Shown: positions 17,551 to 26,730, numbered from the stretch's first letter. The stretch: 64,000 nucleotides of DNA from Pseudomonas helmanticensis (GCF_900182985.1 NZ_FXUY01000001.1:4475501-4539500); one strand, 5' to 3'. The notes: a model not told the origin generated them from the sequence alone. Numbers and translations: made by a program.

Positions 17551-19113
17551 ATGTCCTACTCAAGCAAACTTTCCGCCCATTACCTCGAACTCGCTAAAGT
17601 CTCTGTTTCCAAAGAGAATTTCGCGGGCGAAGACGTACGCTTTTCGAGCGAATTCGAGGCCCTGGAAAGCGAGCTGGCCAAAGCCTCGTCGATGCACGAA
17701 AGCGGGCAGATCGACTGGCTGAAAATTCGCGAAAACAGCGAAAATCTTCTGCGTACCCAATCCAAGGATTTGCGTGTCGGCGCCTGGCTGACCTGGTCGC
17801 TGTACCAGCGTGAATCCTTCCCCGGGCTGCTTGCCGGCCTCGGGTTGCTGCACCATCTGTCGGAAAATCACTGGGCCGACGTTCACCCGCTCAAAGCCCG
17901 CACCCGTGCCGCCGCCATCGGCTGGCTGGTGCCGCGTCTTGAGCAGGTCATCACTGAAAACATCGCGATCAAAGAGCAGTTGCCGATGTTCCGGCAGCTC
18001 TCCGAGCACCTGTCCGGTCTCGAAGCGGCGTGCGCGGAACATCTGGGTGATGATTCGCCGCTGCTGCTGCCGATTTCCCGTCGCCTGAAAACCATGATCC
18101 AGCGCGCCGCCGACAATCAGCCGGCACCCGGTGTGGTGGGCGCAGCAGTGGCCCAGGTCAAACAGGCGGCGAGCCAGTTGCTCACCCCCGGCGCGCCGAT
18201 CGACAACGAACGCGAGGCGCACAAAGCCCTGCGTGCCCAGCAGGAAAGCGCGCGGCCACTGTGTGCCTGGTGGCTCAAGCAGAAAGCCACCGACCTGCGC
18301 GCCCTGCGCCTGAACCGCACGCTGCTGTGGATGACCATCGACGCGGTGCCCGAGCGTAACGCCGAGCAGATCACTGTGTTGCGCGGTCTGCCGCTGGAAA
18401 AACTCAAGCTCTATCAGGACCGTTTCGATCAGGGCAAATACGCCGACCTGCTGGTGGAACTGGAGGCGAGCCTGGCGAAGGCGCCGTTCTGGTTCGATGG
18501 CCAGAGGATGGTCTGGGAATGTCTCCAGAACCTCAACGCCGAGTTGGCAATGCGCGAAGTGGAAATCCACTTCGCGCTTTTGATTCAGCGCCTGCCCGGC
18601 ATCGTCGAGTTGCGCTTCCATGACGGCGCGCCGTTTGCCGATCCGTCCACCCGGGCGTGGATCGCCGCCAACGTCATGCCGCACCTGCAAAGCGCCAGTG
18701 CGCCGCGCAAGGTTGAAAGCGAAAACGTCGAAACCCAGCCGGCCTGGGAAAAGGCCCTCGAAGAAGTCCTGCCGCTGCTGCGCAAGGAAGGCCTGAAGCC
18801 TGCCGTGCAGACGCTCAAGCAGGGTTTGCAATCGGCCCACGGCGGTCGCGAACGCTTCTTCTGGCAGTTCGCCCTCGCCAGGCTGTGCTTCATGGCCAAG
18901 AAATACGAACTGGCCAAGAACCAGCTGGAAACCCTCGATCAGACATTACAGGACTCAGGCCTGCACGCCTGGGAGCCCGATCTTGCATTGGAAGTGCTGC
19001 ATTTACTGCATAGCTGCTGCGAGTTGTTGCCGCAGAACCATGCCGTACGTGAACGCAAGGAAGAGATTTATCGCAGGCTGTGCCACCTCGATCTCGAAGT
19101 GGTACTCGAATAG
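17551..19113 (+). CDS. tssA: Type VI secretion protein TssA
   Basis: 520 residues. The N-terminal ImpA_N domain is clear (RVGAWLTWSLYQRESFPGLL and LSENHWADVHPLK). The C-terminal half is helical (VasJ-like) with the conserved FFWQFALARLC segment. TssA proteins cap the growing sheath/tube and bind the baseplate. It is the first gene of the operon, as hsiA2 in the P. aeruginosa H2 cluster. The start at 17551 follows AAAGG by about seven bases; an ATG four bases upstream is out of frame. Confidence 0.93.
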   Translation: MSYSSKLSAHYLELAKVSVSKENFAGEDVRFSSEFEALESELAKASSMHESGQIDWLKIRENSENLLRTQSKDLRVGAWLTWSLYQRESFPGLLAGLGLLHHLSENHWADVHPLKARTRAAAIGWLVPRLEQVITENIAIKEQLPMFRQLSEHLSGLEAACAEHLGDDSPLLLPISRRLKTMIQRAADNQPAPGVVGAAVAQVKQAASQLLTPGAPIDNEREAHKALRAQQESARPLCAWWLKQKATDLRALRLNRTLLWMTIDAVPERNAEQITVLRGLPLEKLKLYQDRFDQGKYADLLVELEASLAKAPFWFDGQRMVWECLQNLNAELAMREVEIHFALLIQRLPGIVELRFHDGAPFADPSTRAWIAANVMPHLQSASAPRKVESENVETQPAWEKALEEVLPLLRKEGLKPAVQTLKQGLQSAHGGRERFFWQFALARLCFMAKKYELAKNQLETLDQTLQDSGLHAWEPDLALEVLHLLHSCCELLPQNHAVRERKEEIYRRLCHLDLEVVLE

Positions 19114-19145
19114 GCCCCAGGGCCACAACCGCAAGGAGAAAAGCC

Positions 19146-19649
19146 ATGGCCAAAGAAGGCTCGGTAGCCCCCAAGGAACGCATCAACGTCACCTTCAAAC
19201 CCGCCACCGGCGGTGCTCAGGAAGAGATTGAACTGCCGCTGAAGCTGCTGGCAATCGGTGACTACACCCACCGCAAGGACGATCGCAAAATCGAAGATCG
19301 CAAGCCGATCAGCATCGACAAGATGACCTTCGACGAAGTGTTGGCCAAGCAAGAACTGGGTCTGACGCTGAGCGTGCCGAACCGTCTGCAGGAAGATGGC
19401 GAGGCCGACGAGCTGGCTGTGCAACTGCGCGTCAATTCGATGAAGGACTTCAACCCGGCCAGCCTGGTCGAGCAAGTGCCTGAGCTGAAAAAACTGATGG
19501 AACTGCGCGATGCGCTGGTGGCCCTCAAAGGCCCGCTGGGTAACGCACCTGCGTTCCGTAAAGCCATCGAAGGCGTGCTCGCCGACGACGAATCCCGCGG
19601 TCGCGTACTCGGTGAGCTGGGCCTGAACGCCGCAGCCACGGACGCCTGA
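19146..19649 (+). CDS. tssB: Type VI secretion sheath small subunit TssB (VipA)
   Basis: 167 residues, normal for the family. MAKEGSVAPKERINVTFKP and the conserved central region (ELPLKLLAIGDYTHRKDDR, ERKPIS-like motif as EDRKPISIDKMTF) identify VipA/TssB. With TssC it forms the contractile sheath. AAGGAGAA upstream decides for ATG 19146 over the longer open frame. Confidence 0.97.
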   Translation: MAKEGSVAPKERINVTFKPATGGAQEEIELPLKLLAIGDYTHRKDDRKIEDRKPISIDKMTFDEVLAKQELGLTLSVPNRLQEDGEADELAVQLRVNSMKDFNPASLVEQVPELKKLMELRDALVALKGPLGNAPAFRKAIEGVLADDESRGRVLGELGLNAAATDA

Positions 19650-19674
19650 GACTCCAGCCAAGGAAGCCAACACA

Positions 19675-21150
19675 ATGAGCACTAGCGCAGCACAAGAGAA
19701 GAGCGCCGGCAACGGCGAGTACAGCATTCTCGACAGCATCATCGCCGAAACCCGTCTGACCCCGGACGACGAAGCCTACGACATCGCCAAGCGCGGTGTG
19801 TCGGCGTTCATCGAAGAACTGCTCAAGCCGCAGAACAACGGTGAGCCGGTCAAGAAAGCCATGGTTGACCGCATGATCGCCGAGATCGATGCCAAGCTCA
19901 GCCGTCAGATGGACGAGATCCTGCACCACCCGGAATTCCAGGCTCTGGAATCGTCGTGGCGTGGTCTGCAGTTGCTGGTCGACCGCACCAACTTCCGCGA
20001 AAACATCAAGATCGAAATCCTCAACGTCTCCAAAGAAGACCTGCTGGACGATTTCGAAGATTCGCCGGAAGTCATGCAGTCGGGCCTGTACAAGCACATC
20101 TACACCGCTGAATACGGCCAGTTCGGTGGTCAGCCTGTGGGCGCGATCATCGCTAACTACTACATGTCGCCGAGCTCGCCAGACGTCAAGCTGATGCAGT
20201 ACGTGGCCAGCGTTTCGTGCATGTCCCACGCGCCGTTCATCGCTGCTGCCGGTCCGAAGTTCTTCGGTCTGGAAAGCTTCACCGGCCTGCCGGATCTGAA
20301 AGATCTGAAAGACCACTTCGAAGGCCCGCAATTCGCCAAATGGCAGAGCTTCCGTACCTCGGAAGACTCCCGCTACGTTGGCCTGACCGTGCCGCGTTTC
20401 CTGCTTCGTAACCCGTACGATCCGGAAGAAAACCCGGTCAAATCGTTCGTGTACAAGGAAACCGTTGCCAACAGCCACGAGCATTACCTGTGGGGCAACA
20501 CTGCTTACGCGTTCGGCACCAAGCTGACCGACAGCTTCGCCAAATTCCGCTGGTGCCCGAACATTATCGGCCCGCAGAGTGGTGGCGCGGTTGAAGATCT
20601 GCCGTTGCACCACTTCGAAAGCATGGGCGAAATCGAAACCAAGATTCCTACTGAAGTTCTGGTTTCCGACCGTCGTGAATACGAACTGGCCGAGGAAGGC
20701 TTCATTTCCCTGACCATGCGTAAAGGCTCCGACAACGCGGCGTTCTTCTCCGCAAGCTCGGTGCAGAAGCCGAAGTTCTTCGGCATCAGCGCAGAAGGCA
20801 AGGCAGCAGAGCTGAACTACAAGCTCGGCACTCAACTGCCGTACATGATGATCGTCAACCGCCTGGCTCACTACTTGAAAGTGCTGCAGCGCGAGCAACT
20901 CGGTTCGTGGAAAGAACGTACCGACCTCGAGCTGGAACTGAACAAGTGGATCCGCCAGTACGTTGCCGACCAGGAAAACCCGAGCGCCGAAGTCCGTGGC
21001 CGTCGTCCGCTGCGCGCTGCGCAAGTGATCGTCAGCGACGTTGAAGGCGAGCCGGGCTGGTACCGCGTGAGCTTGAACGTGCGTCCGCACTTCAAGTACA
21101 TGGGTGCCGATTTCACCCTGTCGCTGGTTGGCAAGCTGGACAAAGAGTAA
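19675..21150 (+). CDS. tssC: Type VI secretion sheath large subunit TssC (VipB)
   Basis: 491 residues, the standard length. Conserved segments include LDSIIAETRLTPDDEAYDIA, the sheath core ESSWRGLQLLVDRTNF and the C-terminal GWYRVSLNVRPHFKYMGADF. Forms the sheath with TssB and is disassembled by the ClpV encoded downstream. GC and codon use are those of the core tss genes. Confidence 0.98.
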   Translation: MSTSAAQEKSAGNGEYSILDSIIAETRLTPDDEAYDIAKRGVSAFIEELLKPQNNGEPVKKAMVDRMIAEIDAKLSRQMDEILHHPEFQALESSWRGLQLLVDRTNFRENIKIEILNVSKEDLLDDFEDSPEVMQSGLYKHIYTAEYGQFGGQPVGAIIANYYMSPSSPDVKLMQYVASVSCMSHAPFIAAAGPKFFGLESFTGLPDLKDLKDHFEGPQFAKWQSFRTSEDSRYVGLTVPRFLLRNPYDPEENPVKSFVYKETVANSHEHYLWGNTAYAFGTKLTDSFAKFRWCPNIIGPQSGGAVEDLPLHHFESMGEIETKIPTEVLVSDRREYELAEEGFISLTMRKGSDNAAFFSASSVQKPKFFGISAEGKAAELNYKLGTQLPYMMIVNRLAHYLKVLQREQLGSWKERTDLELELNKWIRQYVADQENPSAEVRGRRPLRAAQVIVSDVEGEPGWYRVSLNVRPHFKYMGADFTLSLVGKLDKE

Positions 21151-21159
21151 GAGCGACTC

Positions 21160-21567
21160 ATGGACGGATACGGCAGTCTTTTCGAACGCCTCAATGGCGA
21201 CGCGGAACAGCGCAAGGGCAGGAGCCTCGAGGCTTCAGCCATGGCGTCTGTGGCTGCCCATCTGGCCAAAATGCTCAGCACCCGGGCCGGCAGCGTGCAA
21301 ACGCTGTCCGACTACGGGTTGCCCGATCTCAATGACATGCGCCTGAGCCTGCACGACTCCCTGAGTCAGGCCCGCCTGGCCATCGAAAGCTTCATCGAAG
21401 CCTACGAGCCGCGCCTGAGCAACGTGCGTGTCATTTCCCTGCCGCGTGACCACGATCAGCTTCGCCTCGCCTTCAGTATCGAGGGTCTGCTGGAAGTTGA
21501 AGGGTTCAAGCGTCAGGTCAGTTTTTCCGCGCGCCTGGATGGCAGCGGTCAAGTCAAGGTCACCTAA
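21160..21567 (+). CDS. tssE: Type VI baseplate protein TssE (gp25-like)
   Basis: 135 residues. Similar to the phage T4 gp25 wedge protein: SLFERL at the N-terminus, the SDYGLPDL segment and the C-terminal beta strands FSIEGLLEVEG and QVSFSARLDG. It is a baseplate wedge component that starts sheath assembly. It lies nine bases after tssC. In the related H2 order tssF would come next, but an effector cassette intervenes here. Confidence 0.93.
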   Translation: MDGYGSLFERLNGDAEQRKGRSLEASAMASVAAHLAKMLSTRAGSVQTLSDYGLPDLNDMRLSLHDSLSQARLAIESFIEAYEPRLSNVRVISLPRDHDQLRLAFSIEGLLEVEGFKRQVSFSARLDGSGQVKVT

Positions 21568-21578
21568 GGAGATCCCCG

Positions 21579-22079
21579 ATGTCTGGCAAACCCGCAGCAC
21601 GCGTATCCGACCCCACCGCTTGCCCGCTCCCCGGTCACGGCACCAACCCGATCGCCGCCGGTTCCGGCGACGTGTTCTTCGACGGCCTCGCGGCCGCCCG
21701 CCAAGGCGATGCCTCGGCGTGTGGTGGTGCGATGTCGGGAGGTTTGGCGACCACTGTGTTGATCAACGGCAAACCTGCCGCGACGGTTGATTCGGTGGGT
21801 ACGCATGGCAACAAGGTCACCGCCGGTTCTGGCACGGTGATTATCGGGAATTCGCATTCGCCTGTGGCGTTTGTGCCGCCAGTGCCTTTGATCATTCCGG
21901 GCTTCGATGCTCAGTTCCAGCTGAAAAACGGTCTGGGCAATCCGCTTGCGGATACTAAATACCTACTCCGTCGAGCGGATGGTTCTCTCGAAAGTGGAAT
22001 CACCAATGAGTTGGGCCTGACTCATCGCGTGAAGGCCCACGCAGCTTCCGAAAAAATCGAAGTTTTTATTGAGAGCTGA
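21579..22079 (+). CDS. PAAR-domain spike tip protein with short C-terminal beta domain
   Basis: 166 residues. The N-terminal PAAR domain (about 1-100) has KPAARVSDPTACPLPGHG, glycine-rich repeats and the usual TVLINGKPAATVDSVGTHG segment. The last 60 residues (PGFDAQFQLKNGLGNPLADT and on) form a transthyretin-like beta extension seen in T6SS loading proteins; the lipase effector has a similar N-terminal stretch. PAAR proteins sharpen the VgrG tip and carry effectors, here most likely the muramidase-like protein encoded next. AAGGAGATCC precedes the start. Confidence 0.93.
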   Translation: MSGKPAARVSDPTACPLPGHGTNPIAAGSGDVFFDGLAAARQGDASACGGAMSGGLATTVLINGKPAATVDSVGTHGNKVTAGSGTVIIGNSHSPVAFVPPVPLIIPGFDAQFQLKNGLGNPLADTKYLLRRADGSLESGITNELGLTHRVKAHAASEKIEVFIES

Positions 22080-22093
22080 GGGAGTACTCATTC

Positions 22094-22918
22094 ATGGCCG
22101 AGGCTGAAAAAATCAATAAGGACGGGCAGGAATATGTGCCAGCTGGCGCGGCCGCGAGCACAAAAACCTCTGAGGTTGCGCCGGTAGAGTTGCAGGTTTG
22201 CCGCTGTAACGGAAAAGAAGTCACAACGCTGGCTGGCTACGACAGCATCCCGAGCTATACCGGCGAGCTGCCTTCTCCGTTGCAAATTATGTGGTACGTG
22301 CCAAAAACCAAAGAAATGCTCAAGGCAAGTTTCTCTGATACAGAAATTCGTGTCTGGATAAAGCAGGCGGCTGAATATTATGGCGTCCCGCATATTTTGC
22401 TGGCGGTTATTCTGCAGCAGGAGAATGGACCTAAGGGCAGTAAATTTCTTCAAACCATGCAATTCGGCGAACGGTCGCTGACTACTCTGCTGGCAATTGT
22501 TGACAACTTGGCTTTCGATGCCGTCCCGGACAAGTTGGCCGGTGGCTCCAGCGGCTTTGCCAATATGAGTAGGGCAACATTGCAGAAGTCCGTTCAATAC
22601 ACAGAGAACTATTACTGCAAGAAACCTTTGCCCGAAGACGTTCAATACCGAATTTTTGGCTGGAACCAGGACACGCGAATCCCGGGCGATGATTGGAAGG
22701 CAGACCTCTACTATTGCGCCGGCCATCTACGTGAACTGGTTGACCGGGCTACCGGGACTCGCTGTCACTCCGGAGCGCTGACCGCCGACCAGCTGAAAAA
22801 GGTGATTGCTTCCTACAACGGTTCGGGGCCGCTTGCCGAAAAGTATTCAACCGATGCTATGACGTTGTTAGACGCAGCGAAAGCAGGTACGGCGTGGTTG
22901 TATTTTTATGAAAGGTAA
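22094..22918 (+). CDS. Putative type VI peptidoglycan hydrolase effector (lytic transglycosylase-like)
   Basis: 274 residues without a signal peptide. From residue 80 it resembles lysozyme/SLT-fold enzymes: helix EYYGVPHILLAVILQQENGP with a candidate catalytic Glu at about 110, then GGSSGFANMSRATLQ and a late VIASYNGSGPLAEKYS, the pattern of the goose-type lysozyme/SLT core. The fold call is by motif only. It lies 14 bases after the PAAR gene and overlaps the next membrane-protein gene, the arrangement of an effector with immunity. It probably cleaves glycan strands in the target periplasm. GC is lower than in tss genes. Confidence 0.72.
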   Translation: MAEAEKINKDGQEYVPAGAAASTKTSEVAPVELQVCRCNGKEVTTLAGYDSIPSYTGELPSPLQIMWYVPKTKEMLKASFSDTEIRVWIKQAAEYYGVPHILLAVILQQENGPKGSKFLQTMQFGERSLTTLLAIVDNLAFDAVPDKLAGGSSGFANMSRATLQKSVQYTENYYCKKPLPEDVQYRIFGWNQDTRIPGDDWKADLYYCAGHLRELVDRATGTRCHSGALTADQLKKVIASYNGSGPLAEKYSTDAMTLLDAAKAGTAWLYFYER

Positions 22919-23252
22919 ACTCTCGACGTCTACCACTCTTGCGCTTGCTGCCGGCATTTTGGCTGTGGGGGTTGTCGTGTGGACAAATATTTTCTCCAAT
23001 TCGCTGATGCTGTTAATGGACGGCGTTAATTTTATTCCTGCGGAATCCTCAATCCTCGCCTTTGAACCTTATGAGATAAATCAAGGGTCGTCTTCCTATT
23101 GGATCTACGGTCAGGATGGGGAAAATTATTATTATTTTTCTTATGACGCGGCTGCGCCTTACATTTTTATTTCCAAAGCAAATATTTGTCAGGGGTTTGA
23201 TCGCCTGAACTTCAAAACATGGTGCAGTGCGAAACAAGGTACGAAGAAATGA
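22908..23252 (+). CDS. Small membrane-anchored protein, candidate immunity to the muramidase effector
   Basis: 114 residues. A single N-terminal transmembrane segment or uncleaved signal (about 8-34) is followed by a Tyr-rich, acidic domain (SSYWIYGQDGENYYYFSYD) with Cys near residues 93 and 106 (ICQG, WCSA). No family recognised. It overlaps the effector gene by 11 bases, so translation is coupled. The periplasmic placement suits inhibition of a peptidoglycan enzyme. AT-rich compared with the tss genes. Confidence 0.6.
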   Translation: MKGKLSTSTTLALAAGILAVGVVVWTNIFSNSLMLLMDGVNFIPAESSILAFEPYEINQGSSSYWIYGQDGENYYYFSYDAAAPYIFISKANICQGFDRLNFKTWCSAKQGTKK

Positions 23253-23274
23253 TCAGCGAGGCATCGATCTGCTC

Positions 23275-23682
23275 ATGAAACAGTTAAGGATGATTTCGAT
23301 GTCGGGGTGGGCAGTGTTTTTCACGTTTTTCATCCCAGTGACTACCTACGCCGCTCAGCAGGTCTACAGCAATAATGTTTTCCTGCTGAACACCTGTGGC
23401 GTGCCTCTGGAATTGTCCGTGGTGCATGACTCCAACTATGACGATAAAGCCCGCCGCTTGGTGTTGGATCCAAATCAGCGCAGAACTATCGCCAACTACA
23501 GATCGTTCGGCGAGGACGTAGCCGGTCAGATCAGCGACCAGTACAGCCTGTCGATCAAGAGCCCGACGGCGACCAAAACCATCGACGCGCAGACGTTGCG
23601 AAAGGCTGTCGCAAGCACCGAAAGAACTGAACAAAAAGCTGTTCGTTCATGGGTCATTACTGATGGTTCTTTCTGCCCATGA
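23275..23682 (+). CDS. Exported protein of unknown function in the effector cassette
   Basis: 135 residues from ATG 23275; an upstream GTG in frame (23227) would overlap the preceding gene by 26 bases and add 16 non-signal residues, so I prefer the ATG. The signal peptide ends TTYAAQ. The mature domain has two Cys (LNTCGVP and the C-terminal GSFCP) that may pair. No family recognised. It may be a second periplasmic immunity protein; the stop overlaps the next start (ATGA). Confidence 0.55.
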   Translation: MKQLRMISMSGWAVFFTFFIPVTTYAAQQVYSNNVFLLNTCGVPLELSVVHDSNYDDKARRLVLDPNQRRTIANYRSFGEDVAGQISDQYSLSIKSPTATKTIDAQTLRKAVASTERTEQKAVRSWVITDGSFCP

Positions 23683-24083
23683 AGTTTTTTAGCGGGAACG
23701 GCTCAGTGAAATCAAGAGCGTGGCAATGCCTGGCCGCTTTCCTCTGCTCGGTCGGTTTGCTGACGATTCTGGTCGGCTTCGCGCTGCTGTTGCGAATGGA
23801 AAGCTCGACCAAACCAAAGCTGTTCGCTCATCCCAACGCGTTGTGGGTGGGCGCCGAGGATGGCGGGGTATTCGTTGAAGTTACCAGGAACGAGGCGCCG
23901 GACTACTACGTCGAGATTCGCCACGAGAGTGGCGGAATGTGGACTGAGGGCTGGGTTCGATACGGCACACGGGACAGCTATCCGTTGAGCGCTGCCGCCA
24001 TCGGCGGCTACGACGGCGTTGAACTCTATGTGTATTCGGCGATGGCGATCACGCCGAAAAAACAGGGAGTGGCGCAGCGATGA
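23679..24083 (+). CDS. Membrane-anchored protein of unknown function in the effector cassette
   Basis: 134 residues. One transmembrane helix (about 18-39, FLCSVGLLTILVGFALLL) and a periplasmic beta-rich domain with ESGGMWTEGWVRYG. No family recognised. Start and stop both overlap neighbours (ATGA at each end). Candidate accessory or immunity protein. Confidence 0.55.
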   Translation: MKFFSGNGSVKSRAWQCLAAFLCSVGLLTILVGFALLLRMESSTKPKLFAHPNALWVGAEDGGVFVEVTRNEAPDYYVEIRHESGGMWTEGWVRYGTRDSYPLSAAAIGGYDGVELYVYSAMAITPKKQGVAQR

Positions 24084-24496
24084 ATATCTACGCGCGTCTT
24101 GCACTCTGTCTGGCGATTCACGCGGCGGGATGCGTGGCCTACGTGTTTCTGAATAACGCAGTGGTGGTGGCCTACAAGGCCTTCAACGGCGGATTCACCA
24201 CCCGTGGCGTGGCGATTGGCATCGCCCACTACATGTTCATCTACATATTTTTTGGCATAAACGCGCTGGCCGCGATCATCCCGAACCAGTGGGCCAAGCT
24301 CGGTCTGCTCGCACTGATGGTTGCCTGGATTCTGTTCATGATGGTGCCGAACAACCCGCTACGTGCGCTGTTCTACACCGTGGCCCAAGGCGGAGTCACG
24401 TTGTTGGCGATTCTGCTCACGCAGGTGATTGAACTGCGTTGGGAAAGACTTGCGCTGATGCGGCAGACGTCGCCTGCGAGCCCTGCTCATGCTTAG
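24080..24496 (+). CDS. Polytopic inner membrane protein of unknown function
   Basis: 138 residues with about four transmembrane helices (roughly 5-30, 45-68, 72-90, 97-118). The final helix is followed by a basic cytoplasmic tail (RWERLALMRQ). No family recognised. It overlaps its neighbours by 4 and 8 bases, so it belongs to the same translationally coupled cassette between tssE and tssF. Confidence 0.55.
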   Translation: MNIYARLALCLAIHAAGCVAYVFLNNAVVVAYKAFNGGFTTRGVAIGIAHYMFIYIFFGINALAAIIPNQWAKLGLLALMVAWILFMMVPNNPLRALFYTVAQGGVTLLAILLTQVIELRWERLALMRQTSPASPAHA

Positions 24497-24914
24497 TCGT
24501 GCGCAACTGAGCTTCTTCATGGCGGCCTTGTGGTGGCCACTGCTGGCGGTGTTGGCGATCAGTTCCTATGACCTGTGGAATGGCGAGTATTTAACATCCG
24601 AGTCGACCGGGATTTATTGGCAGTACCTGTTGTGGTGGGGAATTCCCGGGCTTCTGGGTTTCTCGCTGTGGATGTCCCGATCGGCGCAGCGCCGCAACGA
24701 GCAGCAGGCATTGCGGATGGTTTGGTGGGCGCCGGTGAAGTTCATCCCGTTCTATGCCGTGCCATGGATGCTGTATGGCTTGCTCAGTCTGGCCGTCGGT
24801 CAGCTCAGTGATGCCTACATGGCGTACGGCTGGATCTCGATTGTGCCGTTTCTCCTGATTGGCGGTTACGTCTGTGCCGGCGTGACGGTCGCGGTCTACA
24901 GGATATTTTTTTAA
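24489..24914 (+). CDS. Polytopic inner membrane protein of unknown function
   Basis: 141 residues, about four transmembrane helices (7-27, 45-63, 80-102, 112-135), Trp-rich (WYQYLLWWGIP-like segments and RMVWWAPVKF). No family recognised. It overlaps the previous gene by 8 bases and ends 28 bases before tssF. It is the last gene of the inserted cassette. A role beside the preceding four-helix protein is likely, but what it does is not visible. Confidence 0.55.
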   Translation: MLSRAQLSFFMAALWWPLLAVLAISSYDLWNGEYLTSESTGIYWQYLLWWGIPGLLGFSLWMSRSAQRRNEQQALRMVWWAPVKFIPFYAVPWMLYGLLSLAVGQLSDAYMAYGWISIVPFLLIGGYVCAGVTVAVYRIFF

Positions 24915-24942
24915 ATGAGTTCCACTTCCAGGCAGGTAACCC

Positions 24943-26730
24943 GTGTCCTTTAACCACTACTACCAAAGCGAACTCACCGCACTGCGCCAACTCGGTCGCC
25001 GTTTCGCCGAGCGTAGTCCGGCGTTGGCGCCGTATCTGGGGCAGGCCGGGCGGGATCCGGATGTGGAGCGGTTGCTCGAAGGCTTTGCGTTTCTCACCGG
25101 GCGGCTGCGCCAGAAGCTCGATGACGAGCTGCCGGAACTCAGCCATTCGTTGATGCAATTGCTGTGGCCGAACTACATGCGCCCGCTGCCGGCGTTCAGC
25201 ATTTTGCAGTTCGATCCGCTCAAGCGTTCCGGGCCGGCGTTGCGCGTCGAGCGTGATACGCCGATTGAAAGCAAACCGATCGAAGACGTGCGTTGCCGCT
25301 TCCGCACCTGCTACCCAACTGAAGTGTTGCCGCTGGATCTGGCGGCGCTGAATTACTCGGTGAAGGGCGACGGCTCGCTGCTCAGTCTGCGTCTGGAAAT
25401 GAGCGCCGACGGTCACCTCGGTGAGCTGGAACTGAGCAAGCTGCGTTTGCACTTTGCCGGCGAGCGCTACATCAGTCAGATGCTTTACCTGAGCCTGCTG
25501 CGCAACCTCGAAGGTATCGAGCTGATCCCGCTCGACGGCGCCGGCAAGCCCATCGATGGCGTCAGCGGCAAGCCGATGGCGTTCAAGATTCCCGGTGATC
25601 GGGTCAAACCGGTGGGCTTCGCCGAAGAAGAAGCGTTGATCCCGTATCCGCTGAACACCTTCCGTGGCTATCGCTACCTGCAGGAATACTTCGCCTTCCA
25701 GGACAAATTCCTGTTCGTCGACGTCAACGGTCTGGACATCATCAACGCGCTGCCGGAAGACACGCTCAAGCAGATGCGCGGCCTCGAATTGCGCTTCGAC
25801 ATTCGCAAGAGTGGCATCATGCGCATGCGTCCGACGCTGGATAACGTGAAGCTATTCTGCACACCGATTGCCAACCTGTTCGCCCACGACGCACTGCCGA
25901 TTCGCCTCGACGGTAAGCAGGACGAATACCTGCTACTGCCGGCGGAATTCGATCTGGAAAACTGCGGCGTGTTCTCGGTGGAAACCGTGACTGGCTGGAA
26001 GCCCGGCGGCCTCGGTTATCAGGAATACGTGCCGTTCGAATCCTTCGAGCACGACCCGAGTTTCGACGTGCCCAACAGCCGTCCGCATTACAGCATCCGC
26101 CAGCGTTCGTCCCTGCTGCACGACGGCCTCGACACGTACCTGAGCTTCGGTATTCGCCACACCGAAGCCCACGAAACCCTGTCGATCGAGCTGATGTGCA
26201 CCAACCAGAACCTGCCGCGCAAGCTCAAGCTCGGCGACATCTGCATGGCCTGCGAAGAGACGCCGGAGTTCTTGAGCTTCCGCAACATCACCCCGGCGAC
26301 TTCCAGCTTCGCACCGCCGCTGAACCGTGACTTCCTGTGGAAGCTGATCAGCAACATGTCGCTTAACTATTTGTCGCTGGCCGACGTCAATGCGTTGAAG
26401 GTGATTCTCGAAACCTACGACTTGCCGCGCTACTACGACCAGCACGCGGAGAAGGTCAGCAAACGCCTGCTCGGCGGCCTCAAGCACATCAAGCATCACC
26501 ACGTCGACCGCTTGCACCGCGGTTTGCCGGTGCGCGGTTTGCGCACCGAACTGACCATCGACCCGGAAGGGTATATCGGCGAGGGCGACCTGTTCGTTTT
26601 CGCTTCGGTTCTTAACGAGTTTTTCGCGCTTTACGCCAGTCTCAATTCATTCCATGAGCTGCGGGTAAAAAGCACACAGGGAGAGGTGTACCAATGGACA
26701 CCACGTATGGGCCTGCAGCCCCTGCTTTAA
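24943..26730 (+). CDS. tssF: Type VI baseplate protein TssF
   Basis: 595 residues from GTG 24943. The N-terminus (FNHYYQSELTALRQLGRRFA, then DPDVERLLEGFAFLTGRLRQ) is the hallmark of TssF. A late SLNYLSLADVNALKVILETY and EGDLFVFASVLNEFFALYAS segment also fit. It forms the baseplate wedge with TssG, TssE and TssK. It overlaps tssG by 37 bases. Confidence 0.96.
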   Translation: MSFNHYYQSELTALRQLGRRFAERSPALAPYLGQAGRDPDVERLLEGFAFLTGRLRQKLDDELPELSHSLMQLLWPNYMRPLPAFSILQFDPLKRSGPALRVERDTPIESKPIEDVRCRFRTCYPTEVLPLDLAALNYSVKGDGSLLSLRLEMSADGHLGELELSKLRLHFAGERYISQMLYLSLLRNLEGIELIPLDGAGKPIDGVSGKPMAFKIPGDRVKPVGFAEEEALIPYPLNTFRGYRYLQEYFAFQDKFLFVDVNGLDIINALPEDTLKQMRGLELRFDIRKSGIMRMRPTLDNVKLFCTPIANLFAHDALPIRLDGKQDEYLLLPAEFDLENCGVFSVETVTGWKPGGLGYQEYVPFESFEHDPSFDVPNSRPHYSIRQRSSLLHDGLDTYLSFGIRHTEAHETLSIELMCTNQNLPRKLKLGDICMACEETPEFLSFRNITPATSSFAPPLNRDFLWKLISNMSLNYLSLADVNALKVILETYDLPRYYDQHAEKVSKRLLGGLKHIKHHHVDRLHRGLPVRGLRTELTIDPEGYIGEGDLFVFASVLNEFFALYASLNSFHELRVKSTQGEVYQWTPRMGLQPLL

